64,000 bases of DNA from Mycobacteroides immunogenum (GTDB lineage: Bacteria; Actinomycetota; Actinomycetes; Mycobacteriales; Mycobacteriaceae). Where the stretch lies: contig NZ_CP011530.1 of the NCBI RefSeq assembly GCF_001605725.1, positions 3,100,001-3,164,000 on the forward strand, given 5' to 3'. Below, in pieces: positions 50,521-62,186 of this stretch. The position numbers and the translations under genes were made by a program. Below the pieces are notes generated by a model. The model was not told the origin of the DNA and did not search any database. It was given only the letters and a program-made list of their open reading frames with translations. Position 1 is the first letter of the stretch; each line of letters starts with the position of its first letter.

Positions 50521-51963
50521 ATGATCAATGCTTCCCACACCGAATCCCACGACGCCGCAGACTCCCCCAGCATGCTCAACCGCGGGCTCGGGGTCGGGTC
50601 CATCGTCTTCATGGTCGTCGCGGCCGCGGCACCGCTGGCAGTGGTGACCGCCAGCATTCCTCTCATCGTCTCGGTGAGCGCCAGCACCGCGGCGCCGCAG
50701 TTCTTTCTGGTGGCAATGGCCGTCTTGGCCTTGTTCTCGGTCGGCTTCACCTCGATGAGCAAGTACGTACCGAACGCCGGCGCGTTCTATTCGTACATCC
50801 AACGCGGACTGGGACGCCATATCGGTGTCGGGGCCGCGGCATTGGCGATGGGGTCATACGCGGTAATGCTTTTGGGGCTCTACGCGTATCTGGGCGTGGC
50901 AACCTCCGCACTTTTGTCGGCGGTCCACGTCGACATGCCGTGGTGGGCCAGCGCGCTCGGGTGGATTTCCTTGGTCGGCGTGCTCGGCTACCGCGATATC
51001 GAACTCAGTTCGAAGGTGCTCGGTGTGCTACTCGTCGCCGAGACGCTGGCTGTCGTCCTCGTCGATATCGGCGTCATCACCAGTGGCGGAGCCGCCGGCC
51101 TGACCCTGCAACCGCTGCTGCCCAGCACGTTCACGACAGGCGCGCCCAGCCTCGGCCTGATGTTCGGATTCTTCTGTTTCATCGGGTTCGAGGCCACCAC
51201 CGTGTTTCGCAACGAGGCCAGGGATCCGGATCGCACCATTCCCCGCGCGACCTTCATCGCGGTGGTTTTCATCGGCCTGTTCTACGCCCTGGCCGCATGG
51301 GTCGTGGTCGTCGGGCTGGGCACGGACAATGCGGTGAGCATGGCGTCGGCACAGCCGGAATCTGTGGTGCAGAACCTGGCTCGCGGTTATGTGTCGCCGA
51401 TCCTGACGGACGTGATCCAGGTGCTCCTGGTGACGAGTTTCTTCGCGTGTGTGCTGTCTTTCCACAACGTCATCACCCGGTACCAATTCACCTTGGCCAC
51501 AAAGGGTTTACTTCCTCAACCGTTGGCGACAATCGATCGCAGGCACCGTACTCCCTCACGTTCGTCACTGACCTTCACGATCATTTCACTCGTCGCGATG
51601 GCCGCTGTTGCCGCGGCGGGGTGGGACCCCATCAAGCAGGCCTATATGTGGTGTACGGGCGCATCGACACTCGGGCTGGTTGCTCTCATGGCCATGACCA
51701 GCCTGGCTGTGATCGTGTTCTTTCGCAGCACGGAACATGAGACGGGCCGCTGGCATGCCGTCGTCGCACCGGGGCTCTCGTTCGTGGGGCTCACCGCGAT
51801 CCTGCTGCTGGTGATCAAGAACTTCCCGCTGCTCGTGGGCAGTACCACAACGGCATTGGTGCTGGGCGGACTCATCACGGCAATCTTCGTCACCGGATTG
51901 GGCGTAGCCGAGCGGGTGCGGCGCACCCGGCCGGACAAGTACCGCGCGCTGAACCAGGACTAG
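50521..51963 (+). CDS. APC family amino acid/amine permease
   Basis: A 480-residue inner-membrane transporter with about 12 helices. LGVGSIVFMVVAAAAPLAVV marks helix 1 with the usual break, and GLMFGFFCFIGFEATTVFRNEARDPDRTIPRA is the conserved APC block in the middle. It should import an amino acid, polyamine or similar cation by proton symport. ATG at 50521 with AGAAGGTG upstream. Being beside the ALDH and Lrp genes, it probably brings in the island's substrate. Confidence 0.92.
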   Translation: MINASHTESHDAADSPSMLNRGLGVGSIVFMVVAAAAPLAVVTASIPLIVSVSASTAAPQFFLVAMAVLALFSVGFTSMSKYVPNAGAFYSYIQRGLGRHIGVGAAALAMGSYAVMLLGLYAYLGVATSALLSAVHVDMPWWASALGWISLVGVLGYRDIELSSKVLGVLLVAETLAVVLVDIGVITSGGAAGLTLQPLLPSTFTTGAPSLGLMFGFFCFIGFEATTVFRNEARDPDRTIPRATFIAVVFIGLFYALAAWVVVVGLGTDNAVSMASAQPESVVQNLARGYVSPILTDVIQVLLVTSFFACVLSFHNVITRYQFTLATKGLLPQPLATIDRRHRTPSRSSLTFTIISLVAMAAVAAAGWDPIKQAYMWCTGASTLGLVALMAMTSLAVIVFFRSTEHETGRWHAVVAPGLSFVGLTAILLLVIKNFPLLVGSTTTALVLGGLITAIFVTGLGVAERVRRTRPDKYRALNQD

Positions 51964-51999
51964 CGCACGGCGCGGCTTTTCGCCGGAGGCGCTAGCGGG

Positions 52000-52431
52000 T
52001 TACCACTGCCGCAGTGAACAGGTGACCGCGGTCTCGCCATCTGCCTGAGTCGCCAGTGCGCCGTCCACGTACACCTCGCAATGAAATACGGGGGCGCCGG
52101 TCACGGCCTTGGCCGCCGCGCTGGCGCTCACGTATGCCCACTGGGTCGGGTCGTTCAACGTGGTCTCGACAACGAAGGGCGAGTCGGGGGCGATACGCGT
52201 CGAGTTACGCACCAGGTACTTGCTCGATTCCGAGTCGTACGCGGACTTGCTCGGCGGCTCATTCTGCAGAACCAGAGTCTGCGACAGGAAGTCACGATCG
52301 GAACTGATCACATACTTCACCTGGTGCGTAGCCGCCTGCGCCATCGGGGCGATGGCCACCGACGAGAGCGTCAGGGCTGCGGTACTGGCCGTGGCGAGCA
52401 GAGCTGCTGTGATACGTCCCATACGTGTCAT
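52000..52431 (-). CDS. Secreted protein with MmpS-like C-terminal domain
   Basis: A 143-residue exported protein with a signal peptide ([22 protein letters not shown], cleavage near AQAATH at about residue 34). The mature part has a beta-rich pattern, with [10 protein letters not shown], then Cys in [12 protein letters not shown] and a final Cys in VTCSLRQW. This recalls the soluble domain of MmpS proteins, which pair with MmpL transporters. No mmpL is nearby. The resemblance is weak. ATG at 52431 overlaps the hisS stop (ATGA), so it is made from the hisS mRNA. Confidence 0.65.
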   Translation of the reverse strand: MTRMGRITAALLATASTAALTLSSVAIAPMAQAATHQVKYVISSDRDFLSQTLVLQNEPPSKSAYDSESSKYLVRNSTRIAPDSPFVVETTLNDPTQWAYVSASAAAKAVTGAPVFHCEVYVDGALATQADGETAVTCSLRQW

Positions 52432-53717
52432 ATCCGCGATGCTAGCCGCGCCGTTACTTCGCCGACAATCGAATCGATCGGCACCGGCTGCTGAACACCG
52501 TCGGCGAGCGTCTTGAGCTCGATGTTTCCTTCTCCGATTTCCCGGTCCCCGGCGACCAGCGCGATCGAGGCACCCGAGCGGTCCGCACCACGCATCGCGC
52601 CCTTGAGTCCGCGGTCTCCGTAGGCAATATCGGTGCGAATCCCTGCGCCGCGCAGCTGCGCCGCCACCTTCACCAGTACCGATTTCGCTTCCTGGCCAAG
52701 GGGTACACAGAACACCTCACAGCGCCCGCTGTCCCCCACCGTGACACCCTCGGCACGCAACGCGAGCACAGTTCGATCCACACCGAGCCCAAACCCGATA
52801 CCCGACAATGACTGTCCACCGAGTTGCGCCATCAGGCCGTCATAGCGCCCGCCGCCACCGATACCGGATTGCGCACCAAGTCCGTCATGCACGAATTCGA
52901 AGGTGGTCTTGGTGTAGTAGTCCAGGCCGCGCACCAAACGGGGGTTCACCACATACGGCACTCCCAGCGCGTCCAAGTGACCCAGGACCTGATCGAAGTG
53001 TGCCTTGGCTTCCTCCGACAGGTGATCGAGCATGAGCGGCGCATGGGCCGTCATCTCACGCACCTCGGGCCGCTTGTCATCAAGCACCCGAATGGGGTTG
53101 ATACGGGCCCGTTCCCGTGTTGCCTCATCCAGGTCCAGGCCGAAGAGAAATTCCTGCAACAACTCTCGGTACTGCGGCCGGCACGACGCGTCACCCAGTG
53201 AGCTGATCTCCAAACGGAAGCCGGTCAGGCCCAGAGAACGGTATCCGGCGTCGGCGATCGCGATCACCTCGGCGTCCAGGGCCGGATCGTCGACACCGAT
53301 CGCTTCCACGCCCACCTGCTGCAGCTGACGGTAGCGGCCGGCTTGCGGACGCTCGTAGCGGAAAAAGGGCCCGGCATAGCGAAGTTTGGCAGGAAGCTGG
53401 CCGCGGTCCAGACCATGCTCGATGACCGCGCGCATCACCGGGGCCGTGCCCTCGGGACGCAGGGTCACCGACCGATCACCACGATCGGCGAAGGTGTACA
53501 TCTCCTTGCTCACCACATCGGTGGATTCCCCCACCCCGCGGGCGAACAGCCCGGTGTCCTCGAACACCGGTAGCTCGATATAGCCGTACCCGGCAAGGCG
53601 TGCCTGCTCCAGCAGCCCATCGCGGACCGCCAGGAATTGCGCCGAGTCCGGTGGCACATAGTCCGGAACGCCCTTGGGGGCCTGGAAGGACGAAGCGCCG
53701 GAAGTGTTTTCGCTCAC
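52428..53717 (-). CDS. hisS: Histidine-tRNA ligase
   Basis: A 429-residue class II synthetase. [15 protein letters not shown] begins the core, motif 2 is [19 protein letters not shown] plus [20 protein letters not shown], and the His-specific [21 protein letters not shown] follows. Motif 3 is [11 protein letters not shown]. The C-terminal anticodon domain is complete. GTG start at 53717 overlaps the MBL hydrolase stop (GTGA). Length is standard. The order with the MBL gene matches Rv2581c-Rv2580c. Confidence 0.97.
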   Translation of the reverse strand: MSENTSGASSFQAPKGVPDYVPPDSAQFLAVRDGLLEQARLAGYGYIELPVFEDTGLFARGVGESTDVVSKEMYTFADRGDRSVTLRPEGTAPVMRAVIEHGLDRGQLPAKLRYAGPFFRYERPQAGRYRQLQQVGVEAIGVDDPALDAEVIAIADAGYRSLGLTGFRLEISSLGDASCRPQYRELLQEFLFGLDLDEATRERARINPIRVLDDKRPEVREMTAHAPLMLDHLSEEAKAHFDQVLGHLDALGVPYVVNPRLVRGLDYYTKTTFEFVHDGLGAQSGIGGGGRYDGLMAQLGGQSLSGIGFGLGVDRTVLALRAEGVTVGDSGRCEVFCVPLGQEAKSVLVKVAAQLRGAGIRTDIAYGDRGLKGAMRGADRSGASIALVAGDREIGEGNIELKTLADGVQQPVPIDSIVGEVTARLASRI

Positions 53718-54385
53718 TGGATTCCTTCGAGGAACGGGTTGGCGCGTCGCTCGTCGCCGATGCTGGTGGCATTGCCATGCCCCGGCAGCACGACGGTCGA
53801 ATCGTCGCGGGTGAGCAGCTTGGCCGCAATCGAGTCGAGCAGCTGCTGGTGATTTCCGCCGGGCAGATCGGTACGCCCAATCGACATCTGGAACAGGGTG
53901 TCGCCGCTGAACACCACATCGACCGGACCGGTATCGCTATCCACCTCGATACCGAAAACCACGGAACCGCGAGTGTGGCCCGGCGTGTGATCCACGGTGA
54001 GCGTGATCCCGGCCAGCTCCAACTTGTCGCCGTCACCGATCTCGACCAACTCCTTGGGCTCGGTGAATACCTCGCCCTGAATGAACTGAGCCAGCCCCGG
54101 ACCGATCCCGGCCAGCGGGTCGGCGAGCATCACGCGGTCGTCGGGATGGATGTAGACGGGAATCCCATATTCATCGGCAAGCGGCTGCGCGGTCCAGGTG
54201 TGATCCAAATGTCCGTGGGTCAGCAGCACGGCCTCCGGGGTGAGAGCACGCTCGGCGAGAATCTCCTTGACGCCGTCGATGGCGTCCTGGCCGGGATCGA
54301 CGATGACGGCGGGGCCGCCCTCATGGGGCGCCACGATGTAGCAGTTCGTTGCGAACATGCCCGCGGGAAAACCGGTGATCAGCAC
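53714..54385 (-). CDS. MBL-fold metallohydrolase (glyoxalase II-like)
   Basis: A 223-residue metallo-beta-lactamase fold enzyme. The metal motif is [11 protein letters not shown], with further ligands in [12 protein letters not shown] and [20 protein letters not shown]. It resembles hydroxyacylglutathione hydrolases, but mycobacteria use mycothiol, so a mycothiol-ester or persulfide substrate is as likely. GTG start at 54385. It is upstream of and coupled to hisS, and divergent from ppiB across a 145-base gap. Confidence 0.9.
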   Translation of the reverse strand: MLITGFPAGMFATNCYIVAPHEGGPAVIVDPGQDAIDGVKEILAERALTPEAVLLTHGHLDHTWTAQPLADEYGIPVYIHPDDRVMLADPLAGIGPGLAQFIQGEVFTEPKELVEIGDGDKLELAGITLTVDHTPGHTRGSVVFGIEVDSDTGPVDVVFSGDTLFQMSIGRTDLPGGNHQQLLDSIAAKLLTRDDSTVVLPGHGNATSIGDERRANPFLEGIQ

Positions 54386-54530
54386 CCGACCAGCTTAGGC
54401 GGCGGCGATGAGCCGCTTGCGCGAAGAGCATCTTGAGGGTGTTGCACCTTCTCTCAGGTGTGGCTGGCACACTCTCTGGCGACCTACATTCTTCGATGAT
54501 TCTTCAATGGACGCCCGAGAAGGAGAGCCG

Positions 54531-55337
<807 letters not shown>

Positions 55338-55338
55338 C

Positions 55339-56208
55339 ATGTTCTCGCGTCGCGTGCTGCTCGTCGGTGGTCTGTCGGCAGTCGGTGTGGCGGCCGTCGG
55401 TTGCTCACGCGCCGACGACCGTCAACAGAAATCGACAGAACTGGCCTCGCTGGAACAGGATTTCGGTGGGCGCCTCGGCGTGCACGCACTGGACACCGGA
55501 TCGGGCGACACGCTGAGCCACCGGGCCAATGAGCGCTTCATCATGTGCTCGACGGTCAAGACGTTCATCGTGTCGGCCATCTTGCACCGTCGTCTCAGCG
55601 AACCGGGCCTGTTGGACAAGCGAATTCAGTACACACAGGCCGACCTCCAGGAATGGGCGCCCATCGCGTCCCAGCATGTCGGCGAAGGCATGACCATTTC
55701 GGAGTTGTGCGATGCGACGATCCGCTACAGCGACAACACCGGGGCCAACTTACTCATCGCCGAGCTCGGGGGCCCGAAGGAAACCGAGAAGTACGTCCGC
55801 AGCCTGGGCGACAACGTCTCTCGGATGGATCGCCTCGAAGAGCAGCTCAACATCCCCGACGGCGACTTGGATACCTCGACCCCGTCGCAACTGGTGACCA
55901 ATCTGCGCAGGCTGGTCCTCGATGAAGGGCTTGATGGTCCGGGTCGCGAGCTGCTGACCGACTGGCTGAAGCGGAACACCACCGGCGATCAGTCCGTCCG
56001 GGCGGGTGTCCCGGCCGGGTGGACCGTCGCCGACAAGACCGGCGGTGGATTCAAGGGCGAAACCAACGACATCGCAGTGATCTGGCCGCCGGGCCGTGCT
56101 CCCATCGTCGTTGCGGTGCTGGCGATTCCCGACGACCCGAAGTCCACGAAGGGCAAGCCGACGATCGCCGCCGCGACCCGCATCGTGCTGAAAGCCTTCG
56201 GCACCTAG
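55339..56208 (+). CDS. bla: Class A beta-lactamase (Bla_Mab type)
   Basis: A 289-residue serine beta-lactamase. The active-site STVK is at residues 71-74, SDN at 131-133, the omega-loop Glu and Asn at E167 and N171 (EEQLN), and KTG at 233-235. The Asn in SDN is the feature separating M. abscessus Bla_Mab from M. tuberculosis BlaC, which has Gly. The signal has twin Arg (FSRRVLLVGG) and a lipobox ending at C22, so a Tat-exported lipoprotein is likely. ATG at 55339 is one base after ppiB, without its own Shine-Dalgarno, so expression should depend on ppiB. Confidence 0.95.
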   Translation: MFSRRVLLVGGLSAVGVAAVGCSRADDRQQKSTELASLEQDFGGRLGVHALDTGSGDTLSHRANERFIMCSTVKTFIVSAILHRRLSEPGLLDKRIQYTQADLQEWAPIASQHVGEGMTISELCDATIRYSDNTGANLLIAELGGPKETEKYVRSLGDNVSRMDRLEEQLNIPDGDLDTSTPSQLVTNLRRLVLDEGLDGPGRELLTDWLKRNTTGDQSVRAGVPAGWTVADKTGGGFKGETNDIAVIWPPGRAPIVVAVLAIPDDPKSTKGKPTIAAATRIVLKAFGT

Positions 56209-56217
56209 CGCGCCTCG

Positions 56218-56274
56218 CGAGATCGACGTTTTGTAGACGCGCACTCGCACTTTCTCTGCGAAACGTCGATCTCG
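56218..56274. terminator. 14-bp inverted repeat between convergent bla and rel
   Basis: CGAGATCGACGTTT (56218-56231) and AAACGTCGATCTCG (56261-56274) are exact reverse complements around 29 bases. The element starts ten bases after the bla stop and ends 44 bases before the rel stop. It can act as a two-way terminator. The loop contains GCACTCGCAC, related to the repeat at 39313-39368, so a dispersed element is possible. Confidence 0.55.
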
Positions 56275-56317
56275 ACGCACCCGAGAGCGCGGCTTACGGC
56301 ACCCGGCCGGGCATGCG

Positions 56318-58684
56318 CTAGGCCGCGCTGGTCACCCGGTAGACGTCGTAGACGCCCTCGACGTTGCGCACCACGTTGAGAACGTGGCCCAGATGCTTGG
56401 GGTCTCCCATCTCAAAGGTGAAGCGGCTGATGGCTACTCGATCATTTGAGGTGGTCACCGAGGCGGACAGGATGTTGACCCGCTCATCGGCCAGGGCCCG
56501 GGTCACATCGGAGAGCAACCTGTGCCGATCGAGGGCCTCAACCTGGATGGCCACCAAGAACACCGAGGATGCCGACGGCGCCCAGTGCACCTCGATGATC
56601 CGTTCCGATTGCTGTTGCAGGGATTCGGCGTTCGTACAGTCGGTGCGGTGCACGCTGACTCCCCCGCCCCGGGTCACGAATCCCAGGATCTGGTCGCCAG
56701 GTACCGGCGTGCAGCATTTGGCGAGCTTGGTCAGCACACCGGGCGCCCCGGGCACCGCGACCCCGACATCATCGGAGCGCCGCTGCCGGATCGGCATGGT
56801 CGACGGCGTGGAGCGTTCAGCCAGCTCCTCCTCGGCGCTATCCACACCGCCGAGCTGTGCGACGAGGCGCTGCACCACATGCCGGGCGGAGACATGCCCC
56901 TCGCCCACCGCGGTGTAGAGCTGTGAGGTGTCCTGGTAGCGCAGCTCACGGGCCAGCGCGGCCATACCTTCACCATTGACCAAGCGCTGCAAGGGAAGAC
57001 CACCGCGGCGTACCTCGCGCGCGATGGCGTCCTTGCCGGCTTCGAGCGCTTCCTCACGCCGTTCCTTGGCGAACCACTGCCGGATCTTCGCCTTGGCGCG
57101 CGGTGACACCACAAAGGTCTGCCAGTCGCGCGACGGTCCGGCATTGGCGGCCTTGGAGGTGAAAACCTCCACCACTTCCCCGTTTTCGAGCTTGCGCTCC
57201 AGCGCCACCAGCCGGCCGTTGACGCGGGCACCGATGCAGCGGTGCCCCACCTCGGTGTGCACGGCGTAGGCGAAGTCCACCGGTGTCGATCCGGCGGGCA
57301 ACGTGATGACGTCACCCTTGGGGGTGAAGACGAAAATCTCCTGAACCGCCAGGTCGTAGCGCAGCGATTCCAGGAACTCACCGGGGTCGGCGGCCTCACG
57401 CTGCCAATCGAGCAGCTGACGCATCCACGCCATGTCGTCGATCTCGGCGGCGGCGTGCGTGGGTGGAGCTCCGTTGCGGCCCTTGGCTTCCTTGTATCGC
57501 CAGTGCGCGGCAATGCCGTATTCGGCGGTGCGGTGCATATCTCGGGTGCGGATCTGCACCTCCAGCGGCTTGCCCTCGGGGCCGACGACCGTGGTGTGCA
57601 GGGACTGGTACACCCCGAAACGCGGCTGGGCGATGTAGTCCTTGAACCGGCCCGCCATGGGCTGCCACAGCGAGTGCACCACACCCACCGCGGCATAACA
57701 GTCGCGAATCTCGTCGCACAGGATGCGCACACCCACCAGGTCATGAATGTCGTCGAAGTCGCGTCCCTTGACGATCATCTTCTGATAGATGGACCAGTAG
57801 TGCTTGGGACGTCCCTCGACGGTGGCACTGATGCGCGAACTGTTAAGAGTGGCAACGATCTCGGCGCGCACCTTGGCCAGGTAGGTATCGCGGGACGGCG
57901 CCCTGTCGGCCACCAGCCGCACGATCTCCTCGTACTTCTTGGGGTGCAGAATCGCGAAGGAGAGGTCTTCGAGTTCCCATTTGACGGTGGCCATACCGAG
58001 CCGGTGTGCCAGCGGCGCAATCACTTCCAGCGTCTCGCGGGCCTTACGTGCCTGCTTCTCCGGCGGCAGGAACCGCATGGTGCGCATGTTGTGCAGCCGG
58101 TCGGCCACCTTGATCACCAGCACCCGGGGATCGCGCGCCATCGCGATGATCATCTTGCGAATGGTTTCGCCCTCGGCGGCGTTTCCCAGCACCACCTTGT
58201 CGAGCTTGGTCACCCCGTCGACCAGGTGAGCCACCTCGGTACCGAATTCCGCGGTCAGCTGTTCCAGGCTGTAGCCGGTGTCCTCGACGGTGTCGTGCAG
58301 GATCGCCGCCACCAGCGTGGTGGTGTCCATGCCGAGCTCGGCCAGGATGTTCGCCACCGCGACCGGATGGGTGATGTAGGGATCACCCGACTTGCGGAAC
58401 TGTTCGGCGTGCCGGCTCTCCGCCACCTCGTAGGCACGCTGCAGCACCGATCGGTCGGCCTTGGGGTAGAACTCGCGATGAACCGCGATGAGCGGTTCCA
58501 GGACCGGGCTGACGGCACCGCGCTGGGCGGTCATCCGGCGGGCCAGCCGCGCCCGCACCCGGCGCGACGCGCTCATGGTGCCGCCGCTTACCCGCAACGA
58601 CTCGGTTACCGGCCCGGGATCGCTCACGGCAGGCAAGGATTCGACCGCGACCCGATTCTCGCTGGGCACTTGCTCGTCAGCCAC
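56318..58684 (-). CDS. rel: Bifunctional (p)ppGpp synthetase/hydrolase Rel
   Basis: A 788-residue stringent-response enzyme making and degrading (p)ppGpp. The HD hydrolase domain has [19 protein letters not shown] and [12 protein letters not shown]. The synthetase domain has [30 protein letters not shown] and [16 protein letters not shown] ([30 protein letters not shown]), zinc-finger-like and ACT domains follow. Length nearly equals M. tuberculosis Rel (790). GTG at 58684. The gene follows apt by 30 bases, as in other mycobacteria. Confidence 0.97.
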   Translation of the reverse strand: MADEQVPSENRVAVESLPAVSDPGPVTESLRVSGGTMSASRRVRARLARRMTAQRGAVSPVLEPLIAVHREFYPKADRSVLQRAYEVAESRHAEQFRKSGDPYITHPVAVANILAELGMDTTTLVAAILHDTVEDTGYSLEQLTAEFGTEVAHLVDGVTKLDKVVLGNAAEGETIRKMIIAMARDPRVLVIKVADRLHNMRTMRFLPPEKQARKARETLEVIAPLAHRLGMATVKWELEDLSFAILHPKKYEEIVRLVADRAPSRDTYLAKVRAEIVATLNSSRISATVEGRPKHYWSIYQKMIVKGRDFDDIHDLVGVRILCDEIRDCYAAVGVVHSLWQPMAGRFKDYIAQPRFGVYQSLHTTVVGPEGKPLEVQIRTRDMHRTAEYGIAAHWRYKEAKGRNGAPPTHAAAEIDDMAWMRQLLDWQREAADPGEFLESLRYDLAVQEIFVFTPKGDVITLPAGSTPVDFAYAVHTEVGHRCIGARVNGRLVALERKLENGEVVEVFTSKAANAGPSRDWQTFVVSPRAKAKIRQWFAKERREEALEAGKDAIAREVRRGGLPLQRLVNGEGMAALARELRYQDTSQLYTAVGEGHVSARHVVQRLVAQLGGVDSAEEELAERSTPSTMPIRQRRSDDVGVAVPGAPGVLTKLAKCCTPVPGDQILGFVTRGGGVSVHRTDCTNAESLQQQSERIIEVHWAPSASSVFLVAIQVEALDRHRLLSDVTRALADERVNILSASVTTSNDRVAISRFTFEMGDPKHLGHVLNVVRNVEGVYDVYRVTSAA

Positions 58685-58714
58685 GGTTCACCTCCTACCG
58701 CAATAGATTATCTC

Positions 58715-59248
58715 TCAGATCGCGCGCAGCGCAGTTAATGGGAGCGGCGCCACGGCCGCGCGGCCGCCCAGATCCGACAGTTCCAGGACAACGCCCGCAC
58801 TGATCACATCGGCTCCCGCGGTGGTCAGCAGCCTCGCGGTTGCCGCCAGCGTTCCTCCAGTGGCCAGCACATCGTCGACAATCGCCACCCGGCGACCGGT
58901 GAGCTCCACCCCGTCGGCCGGGATTTCCAGCGCCGCGGTGCCGTACTCGAGCTTGTAGGTCTGGGCGTGCACCGGCGGTGGCAACTTCCCGGCCTTGCGT
59001 ACCGCCAGCACGCCCACCCCGAGCCGGATCGCCACCGCGGCACCGAGCAGGAAGCCACGCGCGTCAATCCCCGCGATGAGGGTGGCGCCCGATGCCGCCT
59101 CTGCCAACGCGTCGGTGACGCGCGATAGACCCCGGGCATCCGCGAACAGCGGTGTCAGATCCTTGAACTGCACTCCCGGTTCGGGAAAATCAGCCACCTC
59201 ACGGGTCAGCGAGGCGACAAGTTTCGCAATCTCGTCCGGGGCCGTCAC
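58715..59248 (-). CDS. apt: Adenine phosphoribosyltransferase
   Basis: A 177-residue purine-salvage enzyme forming AMP from adenine and [21 protein letters not shown] is at the N-terminus, [16 protein letters not shown] in the middle, and the PRPP loop is [15 protein letters not shown] start at GTG 59248 ([11 protein letters not shown]), which overlaps the lipoprotein stop as GTGA; the frame is open to 59383 only as an extension into that gene. It lies between the SBP gene and rel in a conserved order. Confidence 0.95.
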   Translation of the reverse strand: MTAPDEIAKLVASLTREVADFPEPGVQFKDLTPLFADARGLSRVTDALAEAASGATLIAGIDARGFLLGAAVAIRLGVGVLAVRKAGKLPPPVHAQTYKLEYGTAALEIPADGVELTGRRVAIVDDVLATGGTLAATARLLTTAGADVISAGVVLELSDLGGRAAVAPLPLTALRAI

Positions 59249-60921
59249 GTGGGCAACACCCAACGATCCATGTTCCAGCCGGCACCCCACCGGGTGACGC
59301 TGGGCGTGGCGGCGTACATCGACTTCGGTGCGATCAGCACCCGCGGCTGCCGGTAGAGCGGCAACGTGGGCAGGTCGTTCCACAGGATCGCCGAGGCGTC
59401 GCCGAGTAGCCGGCTCTGATCCCTGGCGTTGGTGGTCACCGCAAGGGCGGCGATGATGCCGTCGATCTGGCCGTTGGCGTAGTTCGCCGGGTTCTTTCCC
59501 TCGCGCGAGCGCAGGGCGTAGGCGTCCATGAGCCAGGACCCGGTCGAACCGCTTCCGGGCGCGCCACCGATGGAGCTGAGCAGCGCGTCAACCTGGTTGT
59601 CCCGCAGCGAATGCGGTCCGGTCTCGGGCGAGCTGACATCCTGCACGGTGATCCCGGCTGGTTCGCAGGCCTGCGCCATGGCAGAGACGATGGCCGCGCG
59701 CCGCGGATTGGGCGCCTGGTAACCCACCCGCAGCGTCAACGGATGATTCGCCGCTGCCGCGCGGGCCGCGATCGGGTCCGAGCGCATGAAGCGGCCCGCT
59801 TCGGCGGCGGCCTCCACCGAGGCGAACGAATCCCCGATGCTGGTGTCCAGCCGCGCGTTCATCACTGGCACGCCGGCGATTCCCGCGATGGCGTCACGCG
59901 GCGTGCACAAGGCGACAGCGCGGCGCAGGTCCGGGGCACCGACGGATCCCCCGGCACCGAAGATGAGCTGTTCCACACCTGAACCGGGTTCCTCGGTGCG
60001 CACAAAGCCGTCGGGTGCGGTGAGTGTCCCGGCCGACCCGGCCGCGACATCGACCACCTCAAGATCGCCGTCGGAGAGCCGCTTTTGCACGTCGATCCCG
60101 CTGGGCCACACCGTGACCCGCTTGGTCACCGGCGGGTTGCCCCACCACTTGTCATTGGCCACCAGCACCACGGACCCGTCGTCGTTGTACCCGTCGACCT
60201 TGTACGGGCCCGACGACGGGAACTTCGACAGGTCCAGATCGGAGTCAAGGTTCCACTGGTTGTTCCAGAAATCGGCGATCTTCTGCAGCACCGGAACATC
60301 GTTGGCCGCGATGGCGGCGACCAGATCGATGTTCCCGCCCAGCTTGTCGGCGATCACGTGCCACGGCAACATCGTGGTGGCGGTGAACAACTGAGTCCAG
60401 TCCGTGAAGGCGCGATCAGGAGCGAAGGTGACCCGGGCGGTCTTCTGCCCCGGTTTGCAGTCGACCGTGGAGATGTCCGCGTATCCCGCCGTGCTGGCGG
60501 CATCGAAGTCGGGCATCCTGCCGGATTGCGCGAACCAGGCCAGCACCATGTCTTCACAGGTCACCGGCTTGCCGTCGGAATAGACGGCCTTCTCGTTGAT
60601 GGTGTAGTCCAGCACCAGCGGAATCCGGCCGACCACTTCGACGGAGCCGAAATCGTGGTCGGCGATCACCTGGCCGTCGGGCCCGTGGAAGCCGAAGCCG
60701 GTGAGCACCCGGTTGAACGCCTGCGCCCCGGCCGAGGCGTTACCCGCCACGCCGTTGACGTTGTACGTGGTGAGACGACCGTCGACGGCGTAATCCAGCG
60801 TTTTCGCCGCCGAGGTCCAACACGAGGTCAACAGCCCCGCCGCGAGCAGCACCGTGGTGGCGATGGCGCCGATTCGCGCGATTCGTTGAGCCCCGGTCCG
60901 TGCTGGACTTCGTGAATCCAT
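59245..60921 (-). CDS. Peptide-type ABC transporter substrate-binding lipoprotein
   Basis: A 558-residue lipoprotein of the SBP_bac_5 (DppA/OppA) family. The signal peptide ends with lipobox LLTSC at residues 30-34. The binding domain includes [22 protein letters not shown] and [21 protein letters not shown], typical of the family. No permease or ATPase genes are adjacent, so it is an orphan, as Rv2585c is in M. tuberculosis. ATG at 60921 shares one base with the secF stop (TGATG). Its fixed place after secDF is unexplained. Confidence 0.92.
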   Translation of the reverse strand: MDSRSPARTGAQRIARIGAIATTVLLAAGLLTSCWTSAAKTLDYAVDGRLTTYNVNGVAGNASAGAQAFNRVLTGFGFHGPDGQVIADHDFGSVEVVGRIPLVLDYTINEKAVYSDGKPVTCEDMVLAWFAQSGRMPDFDAASTAGYADISTVDCKPGQKTARVTFAPDRAFTDWTQLFTATTMLPWHVIADKLGGNIDLVAAIAANDVPVLQKIADFWNNQWNLDSDLDLSKFPSSGPYKVDGYNDDGSVVLVANDKWWGNPPVTKRVTVWPSGIDVQKRLSDGDLEVVDVAAGSAGTLTAPDGFVRTEEPGSGVEQLIFGAGGSVGAPDLRRAVALCTPRDAIAGIAGVPVMNARLDTSIGDSFASVEAAAEAGRFMRSDPIAARAAAANHPLTLRVGYQAPNPRRAAIVSAMAQACEPAGITVQDVSSPETGPHSLRDNQVDALLSSIGGAPGSGSTGSWLMDAYALRSREGKNPANYANGQIDGIIAALAVTTNARDQSRLLGDASAILWNDLPTLPLYRQPRVLIAPKSMYAATPSVTRWGAGWNMDRWVLPT

Positions 60922-62186
60922 CAGTGCCGCCGCACGTTTCGCTTACCTTGAGGGCGGGCGCCGGGCTTGGGTTTGGCGGGGCGGACTCCGGCTGCGGGGA
61001 CATCGGAGGCGGTCGCCTTCACTGCCTTTGTTCCTGAGGCGGCGTCGGCCAGCTGCGGCGCGTCCGGCTTACGACGGCTCAGCACCTTCTTGGTATGGCT
61101 GGCCACCAGGTCGGTGCGTTCACGCAACGCCACCAACAGCGGGGTGGCGAAGAAGATCGACGAATAGGTACCCACCAAGATGCCGACCAGCTGAACCAGC
61201 GCCAGGTCCTTCAGCGTGCCCACACCCAGCAGCCAGATGGCGACCACGATGAGCGAGAGCACCGGGATGGCCGAGATGAGGCTGGTGTTGATGGACCGCA
61301 TGAACGTCTGGTTCACGGCCAAGTTGGCGTGCTCGGCATACGTGCGCCGCGACGTGTGCTGGAAACCGTGGGTGTTCTCTTCCACCTTGTCGAACACGAT
61401 CACGGTGTCGTACAAGGAGAATCCAAGGATGGTCAGCAGACCGATCACCGTCGCGGGGGTGACCTCGAAGCCCACCAGCGAGTACACGCCGGCAGTGACC
61501 AGCAGGTCGAAAACCAGCGCGGCCAGCGCGGCCAGCGACATGTAACGCTCATAACGCACGGCGATGTAGATGCCGGCAAGTACCAGGAACACCGCTAGCG
61601 CGAGGATCGCCTTGTTGGTGATCTGACTACCCCAGGTCCCCGACACCGTCGAATCGCTGATGGCGTTGATGGACGGCTTGCCGTCCGGCCCCTTCGGCGC
61701 GAACTTGTCGAAGAGCGCCTTGTGCAGCTTCGCCGATTCGTCGTTGTCGAGAGTCTCGGTGCGGATCTGAATCGAAGCCGTCGCACCGCTGCCCGTCACG
61801 ACCACCGATTCGGCGTCCCGTCCCAGTGTCTGGCTGAAGACGTCCTCGGTCTGCTGGACGGTGGCCTCACCCTTCGGGAACGACACCTTGGTGCCGCCCT
61901 TGAAGTCGATGCCGAAGGCGAACCAGTTGATCGCGATGGACAGGATCGCGATCAACATGAAAGCGCCACTGATCCCGAACCACAGCTTGCGCTTGCCGAC
62001 CACGTCGACCGCTCCGGTTCCGGTGTACAGGCGGTACAGGAATCCGTGTTCGGGTGCGGCGCTATTGGCTTCAACCGCCGTAGATTTGGGTTCCTTGGCG
62101 GTGCTTTCCGTGGCTTCCTTGGCGTCGTCCACGACATCCTTGTCGGTGCCGTTGCCGTTGCTCACTGTGCCGTTGCTGGTACTCAT
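60921..62186 (-). CDS. secF: Protein translocase subunit SecF
   Basis: A 421-residue inner-membrane protein that with SecD uses the proton gradient to pull exported proteins. Six helices are seen, the first at about 71-90. [33 protein letters not shown] holds the SecF signature, and [23 protein letters not shown] the conserved domain. N- and C-termini are long, charged and low-complexity (the end is [13 protein letters not shown]). ATG at 62186 overlaps secD by four bases. Confidence 0.96.
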   Translation of the reverse strand: MSTSNGTVSNGNGTDKDVVDDAKEATESTAKEPKSTAVEANSAAPEHGFLYRLYTGTGAVDVVGKRKLWFGISGAFMLIAILSIAINWFAFGIDFKGGTKVSFPKGEATVQQTEDVFSQTLGRDAESVVVTGSGATASIQIRTETLDNDESAKLHKALFDKFAPKGPDGKPSINAISDSTVSGTWGSQITNKAILALAVFLVLAGIYIAVRYERYMSLAALAALVFDLLVTAGVYSLVGFEVTPATVIGLLTILGFSLYDTVIVFDKVEENTHGFQHTSRRTYAEHANLAVNQTFMRSINTSLISAIPVLSLIVVAIWLLGVGTLKDLALVQLVGILVGTYSSIFFATPLLVALRERTDLVASHTKKVLSRRKPDAPQLADAASGTKAVKATASDVPAAGVRPAKPKPGARPQGKRNVRRH

